Below, in pieces: positions 1-8,557 of a stretch of 64,000 nucleotides of DNA. The position numbers were made by a program, and so were the translations under genes. The notes below the pieces were generated by a model, which saw only the letters and a list, made by a program, of their open reading frames with translations, was not told the DNA's origin and did not search any database. This DNA is from Arthrobacter sp. MYb229. GTDB lineage: Bacteria > Actinomycetota > Actinomycetes > Actinomycetales > Micrococcaceae. The stretch covers positions 124,001 through 188,000 of the forward strand of contig NZ_PCPS01000001.1 of the NCBI RefSeq assembly GCF_002975405.1, read 5' to 3'. Each line of letters opens with the position of its first letter. Positions within the stretch are counted from its first letter, which is position 1.

Positions 1-1420
1 CCCTAGCCGCATCCTGGATCTCCGCGAGCGTCGCGGTGGGCTTGCCGAGCGCAATGTTCTCGGCAACCGTCCCGGAGAACAGGAACGCTTCCTGGGTGAC
101 CATCACCACATGCCGGCGCAGTTCCTGATTCGAGAGCTCATTGATCGGGACCGAATCGATTTCCAGGCTGCCCGAGCGCAGATCGTAGAAACGGGAAATG
201 AGTTTTGCGAGCGTGGATTTGCCGGCACCGGTCTGCCCAACCACCGCCACCGTTTGCCCGGCTTCAAGCTTCAGATCGAAGCGGTCCATGATGATCGGCC
301 CTTGCCCGTAGCCGAAGACCGCGTCACTGAAGACGATCTCTCCCTTGACCTGCTCGATACTGCGCGGTGCCAGCGGTTCCCTGACGCTAGGTTCCTCTTC
401 CAAGAGCCCGGAGACCTTTTCGAGGGCTGCCGTGGCCGACTGCAAGGAGGAGTAGAACATGGCGATCTGTTCGACCGGCTGGAAGACGCGTTTAGCCGCA
501 AGCAGCAGCGCCACCATCACGCCAACGGCCAGCGTCCCATCCAGAATGCGGAAGCCGCCGTAGGCGAGCAATACCGCGACGGTGAGGTTTCCAATGAGCA
601 CCAGGCCCGGCTGGAGAATGCCGAATAAGTTGAAGGAGCGCACCGAGTTGACCCGATATTTTTCGGCGATCTCAGCATAGTTTTCGTCATTTGCCGCTTC
701 TCGGCGGAACGCCTTGACCGCGCGAATGCCGGTCATCGTTTCGACGAACATGGAGATCACCTTCGCGGAAACCACGCGGGACTCGCGGTAGAGCACCTCG
801 GAACGGCTCTGGTACCAGAAGAAGAGGATCGCCACCGGTATGGCCGCGATGCACAGCACCAAAGCGCTGCGCCAATCCAGGATAAAGATGGTGGCCAGCG
901 TGAAAATTACGAAGACGCACGAGGAGGCGAGTTCGGATACTCCTTGATCTAGCAGTTCACGCAGGGTTTCCAAGTCCGAGGTCTGCCGCGAGATGATCCG
1001 GCCCGAGGTGTAGTTCTCATGGAACTCGAGGCTCAGCCGCTGGGTGTGGCGGAAGACCTGCTGCCGCAGATCCAAGAGCATGGCCTGCGAAATGCGGGCG
1101 GCGCAATTGATGTACCAGGCCAGCAGGACGCCGGCCAGAATGGCGCAAACAATGTAGGCGCCGCCCGAAACTCCCAGCGCGCCCCAGTTACCCTCGCGGA
1201 CCTGCGGCAGCGTCCAGTCGATGGCCAAGGCAATGAGGATAGGCAGGACGACGCGGGCCGCATTGGAAACCAGCACCAGCACCACGGTGAGAATGAAGAG
1301 TTTCTTCTGCGGCATGGCGAGCGTCGCCAGGAGCCTAAAGGAACGGCGGCGTACTCGTTTGCGTTGGGCGCCGGAGAGGTTGATGTTGTCCTCTTCGGTG
1401 ACACCTAGTGGTTGGCTCAT
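1..1420 (-). CDS. ABC exporter subunit, membrane + ATPase half-transporter (3' end outside window)
   Basis: A type IV (ABCB-like) half-transporter, translated by hand from the ATG at 1420. The N-terminal ~320 residues hold six hydrophobic segments of an ABC exporter membrane domain. The ATPase domain follows, with Walker A GQTGAGKST near 210-240 and a Q-loop reading VTQEAFLF. The frame is open to the left edge, so the signature, Walker B and H-loop lie outside the window. Its ATG overlaps the stop of the upstream gene (ATGA at 1417-1420), indicating translational coupling. The partner has a degenerate Walker B, so this subunit should carry the competent catalytic glutamate, but that part cannot be seen. 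Substrate unknown; drug, lipid or peptide export are all possible. Confidence 0.9.
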   Translation of the reverse strand, partial: MSQPLGVTEEDNINLSGAQRKRVRRRSFRLLATLAMPQKKLFILTVVLVLVSNAARVVLPILIALAIDWTLPQVREGNWGALGVSGGAYIVCAILAGVLLAWYINCAARISQAMLLDLRQQVFRHTQRLSLEFHENYTSGRIISRQTSDLETLRELLDQGVSELASSCVFVIFTLATIFILDWRSALVLCIAAIPVAILFFWYQSRSEVLYRESRVVSAKVISMFVETMTGIRAVKAFRREAANDENYAEIAEKYRVNSVRSFNLFGILQPGLVLIGNLTVAVLLAYGGFRILDGTLAVGVMVALLLAAKRVFQPVEQIAMFYSSLQSATAALEKVSGLLEEEPSVREPLAPRSIEQVKGEIVFSDAVFGYGQGPIIMDRFDLKLEAGQTVAVVGQTGAGKSTLAKLISRFYDLRSGSLEIDSVPINELSNQELRRHVVMVTQEAFLFSGTVAENIALGKPTATLAEIQDAAR

Positions 1421-3237
1421 CGGGCGACCTCTTCGCTCATCGGTGCTTCGTCATCCAGGCTGGCAATCACATATCGGTAATGTTCGTTCGTGCTCAGCAG
1501 GTGCGTGTGGCTGCCGATCGCGTCGATGCGCCCATCGCGCAGCAGGGCCACCCGGTCGGCGAGCATCACGGTGGAAGGCCGGTGAGCCACCACCAAGGTG
1601 GTAGTGCCCTCCAGGACCTCGCGCAGCTTCGTGGTGACGGCTTCCTCCGTGCGCACGTCCAAGGCGGAGAGCGGATCGTCCAGGACCAGGATCCGGGGCC
1701 GGGCGGCGATGGCGCGGGCCAGGGCCAGACGCTGGCGCTGGCCGCCGGACAGGGACAAGCCTTCCTCGCCGATGAGCGTATCGACCCCCTGCGGCAGCTG
1801 ATAGGCAAAGTGCGCCTGCGCCACGTCAAGGGACTGCGCCAAGAGCGCTTCGCGCTGCGCGGGGCTGTAATCCGCCGGGGCACCGAGCAGCACGTTTTCG
1901 CGGACCGAATTCGAGAATAGGGTGGTGTCTTCGAAAGCCACGGCTATTTCTTCGCGCAGCTCTTCCAGATCCCATTCGCGCACGTCTTGCCCGTGCACCA
2001 GTACCTGCCCGGCGCTCACCTCATGCAGTCGGGGGATCAGGTTCAGCAGTGTCGACTTGCCCGAGCCGGTGATTCCGACCAGCGCCATGGTTTCCCCGGC
2101 GCGGATCGTCAGCTCGATATCGGCAAGGATGGGGCGCCCGCGCCCGGAGGCATCGGGGTAGGCAAACCGAACGTGCTTGAGCTGTACTTCGCCGCTGCGT
2201 TCGGCCGGGGAGTTCGCCTGGGCGGGGGAGACGATGTCGTTGGAAGCGTCCATCACTTCGAAGTGGCGGTCCAGTGCGGTTTTGGTGCTCAGCGTCATGC
2301 CCAGCAGCATCCCCATGCCTTCCACCGGGCCTGCGATCACCGCTGCGATGGCGAAGTAGGCCACGAGCGAGCCGATGCTCAGCTGCCCGCCGGCAACCAG
2401 CGAGATGCCGATCAAGACGCCCAGCCCCAAGATCGTTTCGGGGATTGCGACGACGGCCATCAGGAAGCTGGCCAGGGTTTTGGCCTTGCTGATTTCCGTC
2501 TGTTGCAGCGATTTGGCCTGCTCGCTGAATCCGGCGTACACGTGGGGGCCGCGGCCGAAGGCCTTGATGACGCGAATGCCATGGACGGACTCTTCGACGG
2601 CGGTCGCCAGGTCGCCGGCCTGGTCTTGGCTCAGCCGGCTCGCGGCCCGGTAGTTGTTGCGGAAGTGGTAGGCCTTGATCGAGATGGGGATGGCGCCTAG
2701 CAGGTAGAGCAGTCCGAGGATCCACGAGTGGTAGAACATCAGCGCCAGCCCGGTGATCACGGTGACCGTGTCCACGATGAGCATCATGGCGCCGAAGGCG
2801 AGCCAGCGGCGCAGCAGCGACAGATCCGACATCGAGCGGGAAAGCAGCTGGCCCGAGCCCCAGCGCTCGTGGAAAGCCACGGGCAGGCGCTGCAGATGCT
2901 TGTAGAAGCGGATGCGCATCTGCGCTTCCAGCCCTGCCGCCGGGTTGAGCACGAATTGGCGGCGCAGGAAGATGAACAACGCTTCCAGGAAACCCAAGGC
3001 GCCGACAATCGCCATGGCGATCCAGATTGCGTTGTTCGTTCCATCGCTGTCCAGGACGTTGTTCACCAGCCAGGCGAGGACCTGTGGAATGACGAGGGCG
3101 ACAATACCTGCGCCCAAGGCGCAGAGGAAGCCGCCGATGAGCCGCGGAAGAATCGGGCGGACGAACGGCCCCAGCCGTTTTAAGGTGGTTGTCAACGACA
3201 CCGCTTCAGCTGCTTCTGAGTTTTGTTGTCGCGCCAT
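1417..3237 (-). CDS. ABC exporter subunit with degenerate catalytic site
   Basis: 606-residue half-transporter: about six membrane segments within residues 25-310, then an ATPase domain. Walker A is GITGSGKST (388-396), signature LSGGQ (496-500), H-loop AHRPST (His552). Two deviations are visible: the Q-loop reads AFEDTTLF (Glu for Gln) and Walker B reads ILVLDDPLSALD, with Asp521 where the catalytic Glu normally sits. This is the known pattern of the non-catalytic member of heterodimeric exporters (BmrCD, TM287/288, TmrAB type). It is the first gene of a two-gene operon with the overlapping downstream subunit. Start ATG follows a GGGGAAC-like ribosome site. Substrate not deducible. Confidence 0.93.
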   Translation of the reverse strand: MARQQNSEAAEAVSLTTTLKRLGPFVRPILPRLIGGFLCALGAGIVALVIPQVLAWLVNNVLDSDGTNNAIWIAMAIVGALGFLEALFIFLRRQFVLNPAAGLEAQMRIRFYKHLQRLPVAFHERWGSGQLLSRSMSDLSLLRRWLAFGAMMLIVDTVTVITGLALMFYHSWILGLLYLLGAIPISIKAYHFRNNYRAASRLSQDQAGDLATAVEESVHGIRVIKAFGRGPHVYAGFSEQAKSLQQTEISKAKTLASFLMAVVAIPETILGLGVLIGISLVAGGQLSIGSLVAYFAIAAVIAGPVEGMGMLLGMTLSTKTALDRHFEVMDASNDIVSPAQANSPAERSGEVQLKHVRFAYPDASGRGRPILADIELTIRAGETMALVGITGSGKSTLLNLIPRLHEVSAGQVLVHGQDVREWDLEELREEIAVAFEDTTLFSNSVRENVLLGAPADYSPAQREALLAQSLDVAQAHFAYQLPQGVDTLIGEEGLSLSGGQRQRLALARAIAARPRILVLDDPLSALDVRTEEAVTTKLREVLEGTTTLVVAHRPSTVMLADRVALLRDGRIDAIGSHTHLLSTNEHYRYVIASLDDEAPMSEEVAR

Positions 3238-3358
3238 GCGAGTTCCCCACCATCACCAATAACAATATCGACCGGACTACAGCCTACAGTCAGTAGTTGG
3301 GAAAATTCAATCAAATAATCACTAGTGGATAGATTATTTGTTGCTGGCTCAGAGACGG

Positions 3359-3397
3359 CTTCAGGCCCCGCACTTGAACCAAGTGCGGGGCCTGAAG
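3359..3397. terminator. Perfect 17-bp inverted repeat between the ABC operon and the phosphoesterase
   Basis: Arms 3359-3375 and 3381-3397 pair perfectly around a 5-nt loop (GAACC). It lies just past the end of the metallophosphoesterase gene and before the ABC operon promoter. No clear U-tract follows, so the termination role is inferred from position and stem strength. Confidence 0.7.
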
Positions 3398-3407
3398 GAA
3401 TGGATGA

Positions 3408-4361
3408 TCAGTCCCTTGCGGTGAGCGTGAGCAGTACTGCCTCGGGCGGGCAGGCAATGCGAAATGGTGCGAAGCGGGAGTGGCCCAGGCCCGCCGAGAC
3501 GTTCAGTGGGACGGTGCGCCCGGCATATTCCCATTCGGTCAGCCCGCGGGCTCGCCACGTCGGCAAATCGCAGTTCGACACCAGGGCGCCGTATCCCGGA
3601 ATGCATACCTGTCCGCCGTGGGTGTGGCCGGCGAAGATGATATCCGCCCCGGCCTCGGTGAGCTGATCCAGCACTCGTTGGTAGGGGGCATGGGTCAGCG
3701 CGATGCGTACGTGCGGAGCCTGGTATCCGGTGACCGAACCTTGCGGCCATCCAGCGAATTGGTCGCGATCCAGGTGCGGATCATCGATGCCGGTCAGATC
3801 AAGCCGGATTCCGTTGAGCACGGTGGAGTAAGCCCGGTTGGTCATGTTGACCCATCCGGCGGATCCGAAGGCCCGGTGCATCTCTTCGAAGGGCAGCTTG
3901 TCACGGCTCGAAGGGTTTGGCGTGCCGGAGCTTGCGCTGAGGTAGCGCAAGGGGTTCTTCATGCGCGGCCCGTAGTAGCAATTCGAGCCCGGCACGAAGG
4001 CGCCGGGGAATGCCATCAATGGCTTCAGCGCGTCGATCAGCGCCGGAACGCCATCGCGGTGGCTGAGATTGTCACCGGTGTTGATCACGTAGTCGGGGCG
4101 CTCGTCGGCGAGCCGATGCAGCCAGCGTCGCTTGAGGGCTTGGCCGGGGATCATGTGGATGTCCGAGAGGTGGAGCACGCGGATATCGCCCGCGCCGCGG
4201 GGAAGCACCTTGACGGTTTCGCGACGGAGCCCGAATTTCTGGGTTTCGTATAGTCCGTAGCCAAGCACCGCCGCGCCTGCTGCGACGGCGCCGCCGGCAA
4301 GCAGTGCTGCCGTGCCGGTGGCTCGACCGAATGCCGAAGAGAAATTAGTGTGTTCAACCAT
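3408..4361 (-). CDS. Membrane-anchored calcineurin-like metallophosphoesterase (YaeI type)
   Basis: 317 residues. A hydrophobic Ala/Gly-rich stretch at about 15-37 is a likely membrane anchor or signal. The metallophosphoesterase metal motifs appear in order: LHLSDIHM (D-x-H), NTGDNLSH (GD), a GSNCYYG block in place of GNH(D/E), ALTHAPYQRV, and FAGHTHGGQV (GHTH). This is the YaeI/YkuE subfamily of exported phosphoesterases, some of which act on lipid substrates (UDP-diacylglucosamine hydrolase type). The substrate here is unknown. It lies just downstream of, and on the same strand as, the penicillin-binding protein gene, but a strong hairpin separates them. A small 7-bp hairpin (4392-4409) lies in its leader region. 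Confidence 0.9.
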   Translation of the reverse strand: MVEHTNFSSAFGRATGTAALLAGGAVAAGAAVLGYGLYETQKFGLRRETVKVLPRGAGDIRVLHLSDIHMIPGQALKRRWLHRLADERPDYVINTGDNLSHRDGVPALIDALKPLMAFPGAFVPGSNCYYGPRMKNPLRYLSASSGTPNPSSRDKLPFEEMHRAFGSAGWVNMTNRAYSTVLNGIRLDLTGIDDPHLDRDQFAGWPQGSVTGYQAPHVRIALTHAPYQRVLDQLTEAGADIIFAGHTHGGQVCIPGYGALVSNCDLPTWRARGLTEWEYAGRTVPLNVSAGLGHSRFAPFRIACPPEAVLLTLTARD

Positions 4362-4428
4362 GACCGGTCCGTCATTGTCCTTTCAAGGGAACAGACCCGT
4401 TCGGGTCTGGTGATAGTGCCAATCTAAA

Positions 4429-4470
4429 CCGAAAGGCCGCGTTCAACCAAAGTTGAACGCGGCCTTTCGG
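4429..4470. terminator. Perfect 19-bp hairpin after the penicillin-binding protein gene
   Basis: Arms 4429-4447 and 4452-4470 are perfectly complementary with a CAAA loop, 8 nt beyond the stop codon of the penicillin-binding protein gene. Probable terminator. Confidence 0.8.
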
Positions 4471-4477
4471 CGACTAC

Positions 4478-6823
4478 CTAGTCGTCCGAATCCCCTCCGG
4501 GCTTGGCCGGAGTAGTCGGCTTCGACTTGTTTTGGCCGTTTCCGTTGCCATTACCGTTTCCATTGCCGGTGGCTTCAGACTTGTCGTCTTCGGACTCCTT
4601 GGAATCCTCTTTTTCGGAGTCTTCCTTTTTCGAATCTTCCTTTTTGGAATCTTCTTTTTTGTCCTCGTCGTCGTCGTCATCCTTTGGCTTTGGCTTCGGC
4701 TTCGGTGCCTTGCTGACCGAACCGAAGGAATCGCGCTCGTACTGCTGAACTGCCTTGGACATGAAGTCAACCCACAATGGAGCCGCATAGGTCGAGGAGT
4801 CAACCATCTCCGGAGCGCGTTCGTCGTTGATCATCGCCCCGTGCAGGGAGTTCTGCTTGGTGGCGGCCTTGCCGTCCAGGCGTCCGACCCAAGCCGCGGT
4901 GGAAATGCCCGTGCTGTAGCCGACGAACCAGGTGGAGGTGGCGTAGTCATTGGTGCCGGTCTTGCCTGCGATCGGTCCGGCAACCTGGCCCTTGGAGACA
5001 CGGTTGGTGGCGATCTTCTTCAGCGTGCCGTTCAGGTCGGCCACGTACTGCGGGTCGATCTGCTGGGAGCAGTCTTGCTTCGGCACCTTGTACTTGGTTC
5101 CGTCCTTATCGACCACCGAAGTGATGGCCCGTGGTGCGCAGTATTCGCCCTTGTTGGCAAAGGTTGCGAAAGCCGCAGCCTGTGCCATCGGGGTGATATT
5201 TGCCGAACCGATGATGAACGCTGGGTTCGCCGGTGAAATTGGCGCTGGCTTGCCATCGTCTGCATCCTGATCCAACAGGCCCAATTTCTTGGTGTAATCG
5301 GCAATGGTGCACAAATCAACCTTATTGGCTTCCTGAATCGTGGCCGAGTTGATCGACCAGTACAGGCCGGTATCCACGGTCATGGTGCGGTAGAAGCCGC
5401 GCGAAGCATTTTTTGGAGTCCAACTCGAGCCTACGGTTGCAGTTCCCCCGGGAAGGCAGGAAGCCCTCCACTTGTCTCCGGGCCTAAAAGTTTCCTTTTT
5501 CGCGTTGATCTTGTCGTACATGTGATTGCCCTCGTGGAGCCATGCAAGAGTTGTGTAGGGCTTCATGGTCGAGCCACCCTGGAAGCCGCCAGCGCCACCC
5601 AACGCTCGTTCCACTGCGAAGTTGTAGAAAGTCCGGCTGCCGGTTTCTTCGGATTTTGGGGCGTAGGTGGTGTTCTGCGCCATAGTCAGAATATTTCCGG
5701 TACCTGGTTCAATCGAAACCAGCGATGAGTGGATGTCCTTGTTCGACTTGGCATCAGGATCAATGGCCTCGCGGGCGTCCTTGGCGGCCTTCTTATTCAA
5801 CGCGGAGTTCAGCGTGGTCTTGATAACCAAGCCGCCACGGAACAGCAGGTTTTCGCGGTCTTCCTTGGTCTTGCCGAAGTTCTTGTCTTTGAGAACCAAG
5901 TTGGTGATGTAGTCGCAGAAGTAACCCGCGTCATCGGCAGCCATGCAACCCGAAGCCGACGAGCTTGGATCCACGCCCAGCTTGGACTTTACGGCCTTGT
6001 CGTATTCCTTCTTGGTGATCGCGCCGGTGCGGTACATGTTGCCCAGCACCTTATTGCGTCGATCCAAGGAGCGTTCTGGGTTCTTGATTGGGTTGTAGAC
6101 GTTAGGCAACTGCACCATGCCGGCGAGCATCGCCGACTGCTGCAGGTTCAGGTCCTTGGCATCCACGGAGAAGAAGCGCTGCGCGGCGGCCTGCACGCCA
6201 TACTCACGACCCGAGAACAACACGAGGTTCAGGTAGCCTTCGAGGATTTCGTCCTTGGACATTTCCTTTTCAATGGCTACCGCGTACTTCAGCTCGCGGA
6301 TCTTGTCCGAGTAGTCCTTGTTGCCCGATACCGTCGTCTCGTCGGCTCCGGTCAAGATCTGGTTATTGACCAGCAGGTTGTTCACATACTGCTGAGTCAG
6401 CGTGGACGCACCGGAACGCGAAGAAGAGGTGGCGTTGCTGATGACCGCACGGGCAATGCCCTTGGGGTCAATGCCGCTGTGCTCGTAGAAACGCTCATCC
6501 TCCACCGAAACAATTGCTTTGCGCATGAACGGAGAAATGTCCTTGAGGTCCACCGGATCGCGGTTCTGTTCATAGAACGTCGCGATCAGCTTTCCATCGG
6601 AGTCCAAGACCTGCGAGGGCTCGGGAATGGGAAGCTTCTCGAATGTGCTCGGAAGCGCGCTTACAATATTATTTCCGGTGGTCAAACCGGTTTTTGCGAT
6701 AGCTGCCACGGGAACGAGCATGCCCGCGGCCAGCACGCCACAAAGGGCACTGATTCCGAAGAACGCAACGATCTTTCCCAAAGTGGTAGCTGTATCAAAA
6801 AAGGGTGACTTCTTGGCTGCCAT
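4478..6823 (-). CDS. Class A penicillin-binding protein (transglycosylase/transpeptidase)
   Basis: 781 residues from the ATG at 6823, chosen because the cytosolic MAAKKSPFF start leads straight into a membrane helix (18-43); an upstream in-frame start would add 53 unlikely residues. The GT51 glycosyltransferase shows VEDERFYEHSG (106-117), GASTLTQQY (138-146) and the LEGYLNLVLFSGREYG block (194-209). The transpeptidase shows GSTMKP (Ser418, Lys421), SIN (490-492) and KTGT (621-624). It polymerises and cross-links peptidoglycan outside the membrane. The C-terminus (about 707-781) is low complexity: PK repeats, an acidic run, KKEDS repeats, GN repeats, then PT/PG. No PASTA domain, unlike mycobacterial PonA2. 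A TAAACT -10-like hexamer ends 7 nt before the ATG, suggesting a leaderless mRNA. Confidence 0.95.
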   Translation of the reverse strand: MAAKKSPFFDTATTLGKIVAFFGISALCGVLAAGMLVPVAAIAKTGLTTGNNIVSALPSTFEKLPIPEPSQVLDSDGKLIATFYEQNRDPVDLKDISPFMRKAIVSVEDERFYEHSGIDPKGIARAVISNATSSSRSGASTLTQQYVNNLLVNNQILTGADETTVSGNKDYSDKIRELKYAVAIEKEMSKDEILEGYLNLVLFSGREYGVQAAAQRFFSVDAKDLNLQQSAMLAGMVQLPNVYNPIKNPERSLDRRNKVLGNMYRTGAITKKEYDKAVKSKLGVDPSSSASGCMAADDAGYFCDYITNLVLKDKNFGKTKEDRENLLFRGGLVIKTTLNSALNKKAAKDAREAIDPDAKSNKDIHSSLVSIEPGTGNILTMAQNTTYAPKSEETGSRTFYNFAVERALGGAGGFQGGSTMKPYTTLAWLHEGNHMYDKINAKKETFRPGDKWRASCLPGGTATVGSSWTPKNASRGFYRTMTVDTGLYWSINSATIQEANKVDLCTIADYTKKLGLLDQDADDGKPAPISPANPAFIIGSANITPMAQAAAFATFANKGEYCAPRAITSVVDKDGTKYKVPKQDCSQQIDPQYVADLNGTLKKIATNRVSKGQVAGPIAGKTGTNDYATSTWFVGYSTGISTAAWVGRLDGKAATKQNSLHGAMINDERAPEMVDSSTYAAPLWVDFMSKAVQQYERDSFGSVSKAPKPKPKPKDDDDDEDKKEDSKKEDSKKEDSEKEDSKESEDDKSEATGNGNGNGNGNGQNKSKPTTPAKPGGDSDD

Positions 6824-6860
6824 ACCTACTAGTTTACAAGGACGCGCTAACGTATCGAGT
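6824..6860. promoter_or_regulatory. 37-bp divergent promoter gap, probably leaderless in both directions
   Basis: Only 37 bp separate the start codons of the penicillin-binding protein (6823, minus) and the DUF4177 gene (6861, plus). On the minus strand TAAACT (6831-6836) ends 7 nt before the ATG. On the plus strand TAACGT (6848-6853) ends 7 nt before the ATG. Both fit the TANNNT -10 spacing of leaderless actinobacterial transcripts. No good -35 element is seen. Confidence 0.5.
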
Positions 6861-7016
6861 ATGACTAAATGGGAATACGCCACTTTGCCGCTCGTTATCC
6901 ACGCAACCAAGCAGATTCTGGACCAGTGGGGTGACGATGGTTGGGAGCTCGTAGCGATCGTTCCCGGCCCCAACGGCACCAATCCAGTGGCCTACATGAA
7001 GCGTCCAAAAGCCTAA
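6861..7016 (+). CDS. Small DUF4177-type protein
   Basis: 51 residues beginning MTKWEYATLPLV and containing a GWELVAIVPG core, the recognisable signature of DUF4177 proteins, which are small and of unknown function. It reads toward ridA with a 22-nt gap and probably forms an operon with it. No ribosome site precedes the ATG, consistent with the leaderless arrangement in the divergent gap. A longer upstream reading frame exists but runs antisense through the penicillin-binding protein gene. Confidence 0.8.
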   Translation: MTKWEYATLPLVIHATKQILDQWGDDGWELVAIVPGPNGTNPVAYMKRPKA

Positions 7017-7038
7017 CTTTCAGAAGGAGTAAAACCCC

Positions 7039-7515
7039 ATGCAAGAAGCTACTTCCTCGCGTGTCGAAGCACGCCTCGCAGAGCTCGATCTGACCTTGCC
7101 AGCGGTGGCAAAGCCGGTCGCGGCCTACCTGCCAGCAATCACCACCGGCAACTACGTTTACACCTCCGGCCAGCTTCCGCTGATTAACGGAAAACTCTCA
7201 GCTCTTGGCAAGGTCGGCGCCGAGGTTTCGGCCGAAGATGCCAAGGCCATGGCGCAGACTTGCGCACTGAACGCACTGGCTGCCATCAAGGCAGAAATTG
7301 GTGACCTAGATCGCATTAAGCGTATCGTGAAGGTCGTTGGCTTCGTGTCCTCGGACCCGTCCTTCACCGGCCAGCCTGGGGTCATCAACGGGGCCTCGGA
7401 ATTCTTCGGAAATGTCCTGGGCGAGGCTGGCGTGCATGCACGTTCGGCCGTAGGCGTGGCGGTTCTGCCGTTGGACGCTCCGGTCGAGGTTGAGGTCATC
7501 GCCGAATTTGAGTAG
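7039..7515 (+). CDS. RidA-family protein
   Basis: 158 residues, the length of the YjgF/RidA group with a short N-terminal extension (residues 1-20). The family core is visible: NYVYTSGQLPLING, then KRIVKVVGFV, and the C-terminal HARSAVGVAVLPLDAPVEVE with the conserved Arg of the trimer-interface active site. RidA proteins hydrolyse reactive enamine/imine intermediates made by PLP enzymes; the exact substrate here is not known. A good AGAAGGAG ribosome site lies about 10 nt before the ATG. The next gene begins close to or within its 3' end, pointing to co-transcription. Confidence 0.9.
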   Translation: MQEATSSRVEARLAELDLTLPAVAKPVAAYLPAITTGNYVYTSGQLPLINGKLSALGKVGAEVSAEDAKAMAQTCALNALAAIKAEIGDLDRIKRIVKVVGFVSSDPSFTGQPGVINGASEFFGNVLGEAGVHARSAVGVAVLPLDAPVEVEVIAEFE

Positions 7516-7534
7516 TCCACAACGCGATTCCGGT

Positions 7535-8491
7535 GTGCGCCAAGGGCGGTCTAGTCCGTCCGCGACGCGCACCGGAGTTTCGCGTCGCCTCGTAGAACTA
7601 CCGCCGCATCAAATTCCAGCGGCGGAAAACTGGTTCACTTTCGGTTCGCGGACCCCGCGCACCGCCCGCCGTGCTTCCTCGGTCTGCCTGGTTCAAGACG
7701 GGGTGCACGGAGTAGAAACGTTCCTGGGCTACCGCCCCGGCGAGTCCCCTCTCGGGAGTGTGGCTTTTCCCGGAGGCAGCGTCGAAGCGGGAGACCGCGT
7801 GGAGTACAAGTGGTTCGGCCCGAACCTTTCGCAGTGGTCCAAGCGCATGGACGTGTTGGACCAGCAGCTCGTTCGAGCCCATCTGGTGTGCGCCATCCGC
7901 GAACTTTTCGAAGAAACCGGGATCCTGCTGGCCGGAACCGACGAACAGTCGGTTGTCGAAATGAACGATCCCGAGGAATGGATGTCCGCCCGCGAAGCCA
8001 TCGCCGGACAGGACCTGGCCTTCGAGGAATTTCTTCGCCGGCGCGGGCTCGGCCTGCGCACCGACCTGCTGCGCCCGGTCAGCCACTGGCTGAGTCCCAA
8101 CTTCGCCTTCCGGCGATTCGACACCTGGTACTTCACCGCAACGGTTCCCGTGCACCAGGAGCCCCGCCTGCTGCGCGCGAAGGGCAAATGGGCGCAATGG
8201 TGCAGCTCCGAGCAGATCATGGCCCAGCGAGCCACCAGCGAGCTGGGAGACCGCATTGGCCAGCCGAGCACCGTTGGCCTGAGGTTGTCGCAGATAACCA
8301 GCCCAGCGGTCGAGCAGATGCTGGAGCGGATGGCCGATGCCCACGGTGCGGTCGCCTACCTGTCGCGAGCGCGCACCTTGGATGTGCAGCATCCGGACCT
8401 GCTGGTGCGTGACGGAACCTATTATCTCGAAGTGCTTAGCGCGCTCGGGGTTGAATCGACGCGTCCTTGGCAGGCGGAACCGGGCCACTAG
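7535..8491 (+). CDS. Nudix hydrolase with an interrupted Nudix box
   Basis: About 318 residues from GTG 7535. TTG 7490 and TTG 7508 are alternative in-frame starts, the first overlapping ridA by 26 nt; no ribosome site decides between them. The Nudix motif is split: FPGGSVEAGD comes first, then about 30 inserted residues, then the REXXEEXG half (AIRELFEETGILL). This inserted form is known in the NUDT19/RP2-like CoA-diphosphatase group, so a nucleoside-diphosphate or CoA derivative is the likely substrate. The C-terminal half (SHWLSPNFAFRRFDTWYFTA) also matches that group. In M. tuberculosis an MBL-fold hydrolase gene follows ridA at this place. A strong hairpin terminates it. Confidence 0.82.
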   Translation: MRQGRSSPSATRTGVSRRLVELPPHQIPAAENWFTFGSRTPRTARRASSVCLVQDGVHGVETFLGYRPGESPLGSVAFPGGSVEAGDRVEYKWFGPNLSQWSKRMDVLDQQLVRAHLVCAIRELFEETGILLAGTDEQSVVEMNDPEEWMSAREAIAGQDLAFEEFLRRRGLGLRTDLLRPVSHWLSPNFAFRRFDTWYFTATVPVHQEPRLLRAKGKWAQWCSSEQIMAQRATSELGDRIGQPSTVGLRLSQITSPAVEQMLERMADAHGAVAYLSRARTLDVQHPDLLVRDGTYYLEVLSALGVESTRPWQAEPGH

Positions 8492-8503
8492 ACCGACGGT
8501 CAA

Positions 8504-8547
8504 AAGCAAAAGGCCGGACAACCCGCGAGGGTTGTCCGGCCTTTTGC
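8504..8547. terminator. Bidirectional terminator, perfect 20-bp stem
   Basis: Arms 8504-8523 and 8528-8547 around a GCGA loop, with A/T-rich outer ends (AAAAG...CTTTT) giving a U-run in both directions. It separates the convergent Nudix and crp genes. Confidence 0.9.
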
Positions 8548-8557
8548 TCAGCGGTGC

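Noticed and set aside
4600-4680. Repeated TTCCTTTTT-type units as a possible CRISPR or intergenic repeat.
   Set aside because: They are in frame within the penicillin-binding protein gene and code the KKEDS tail.
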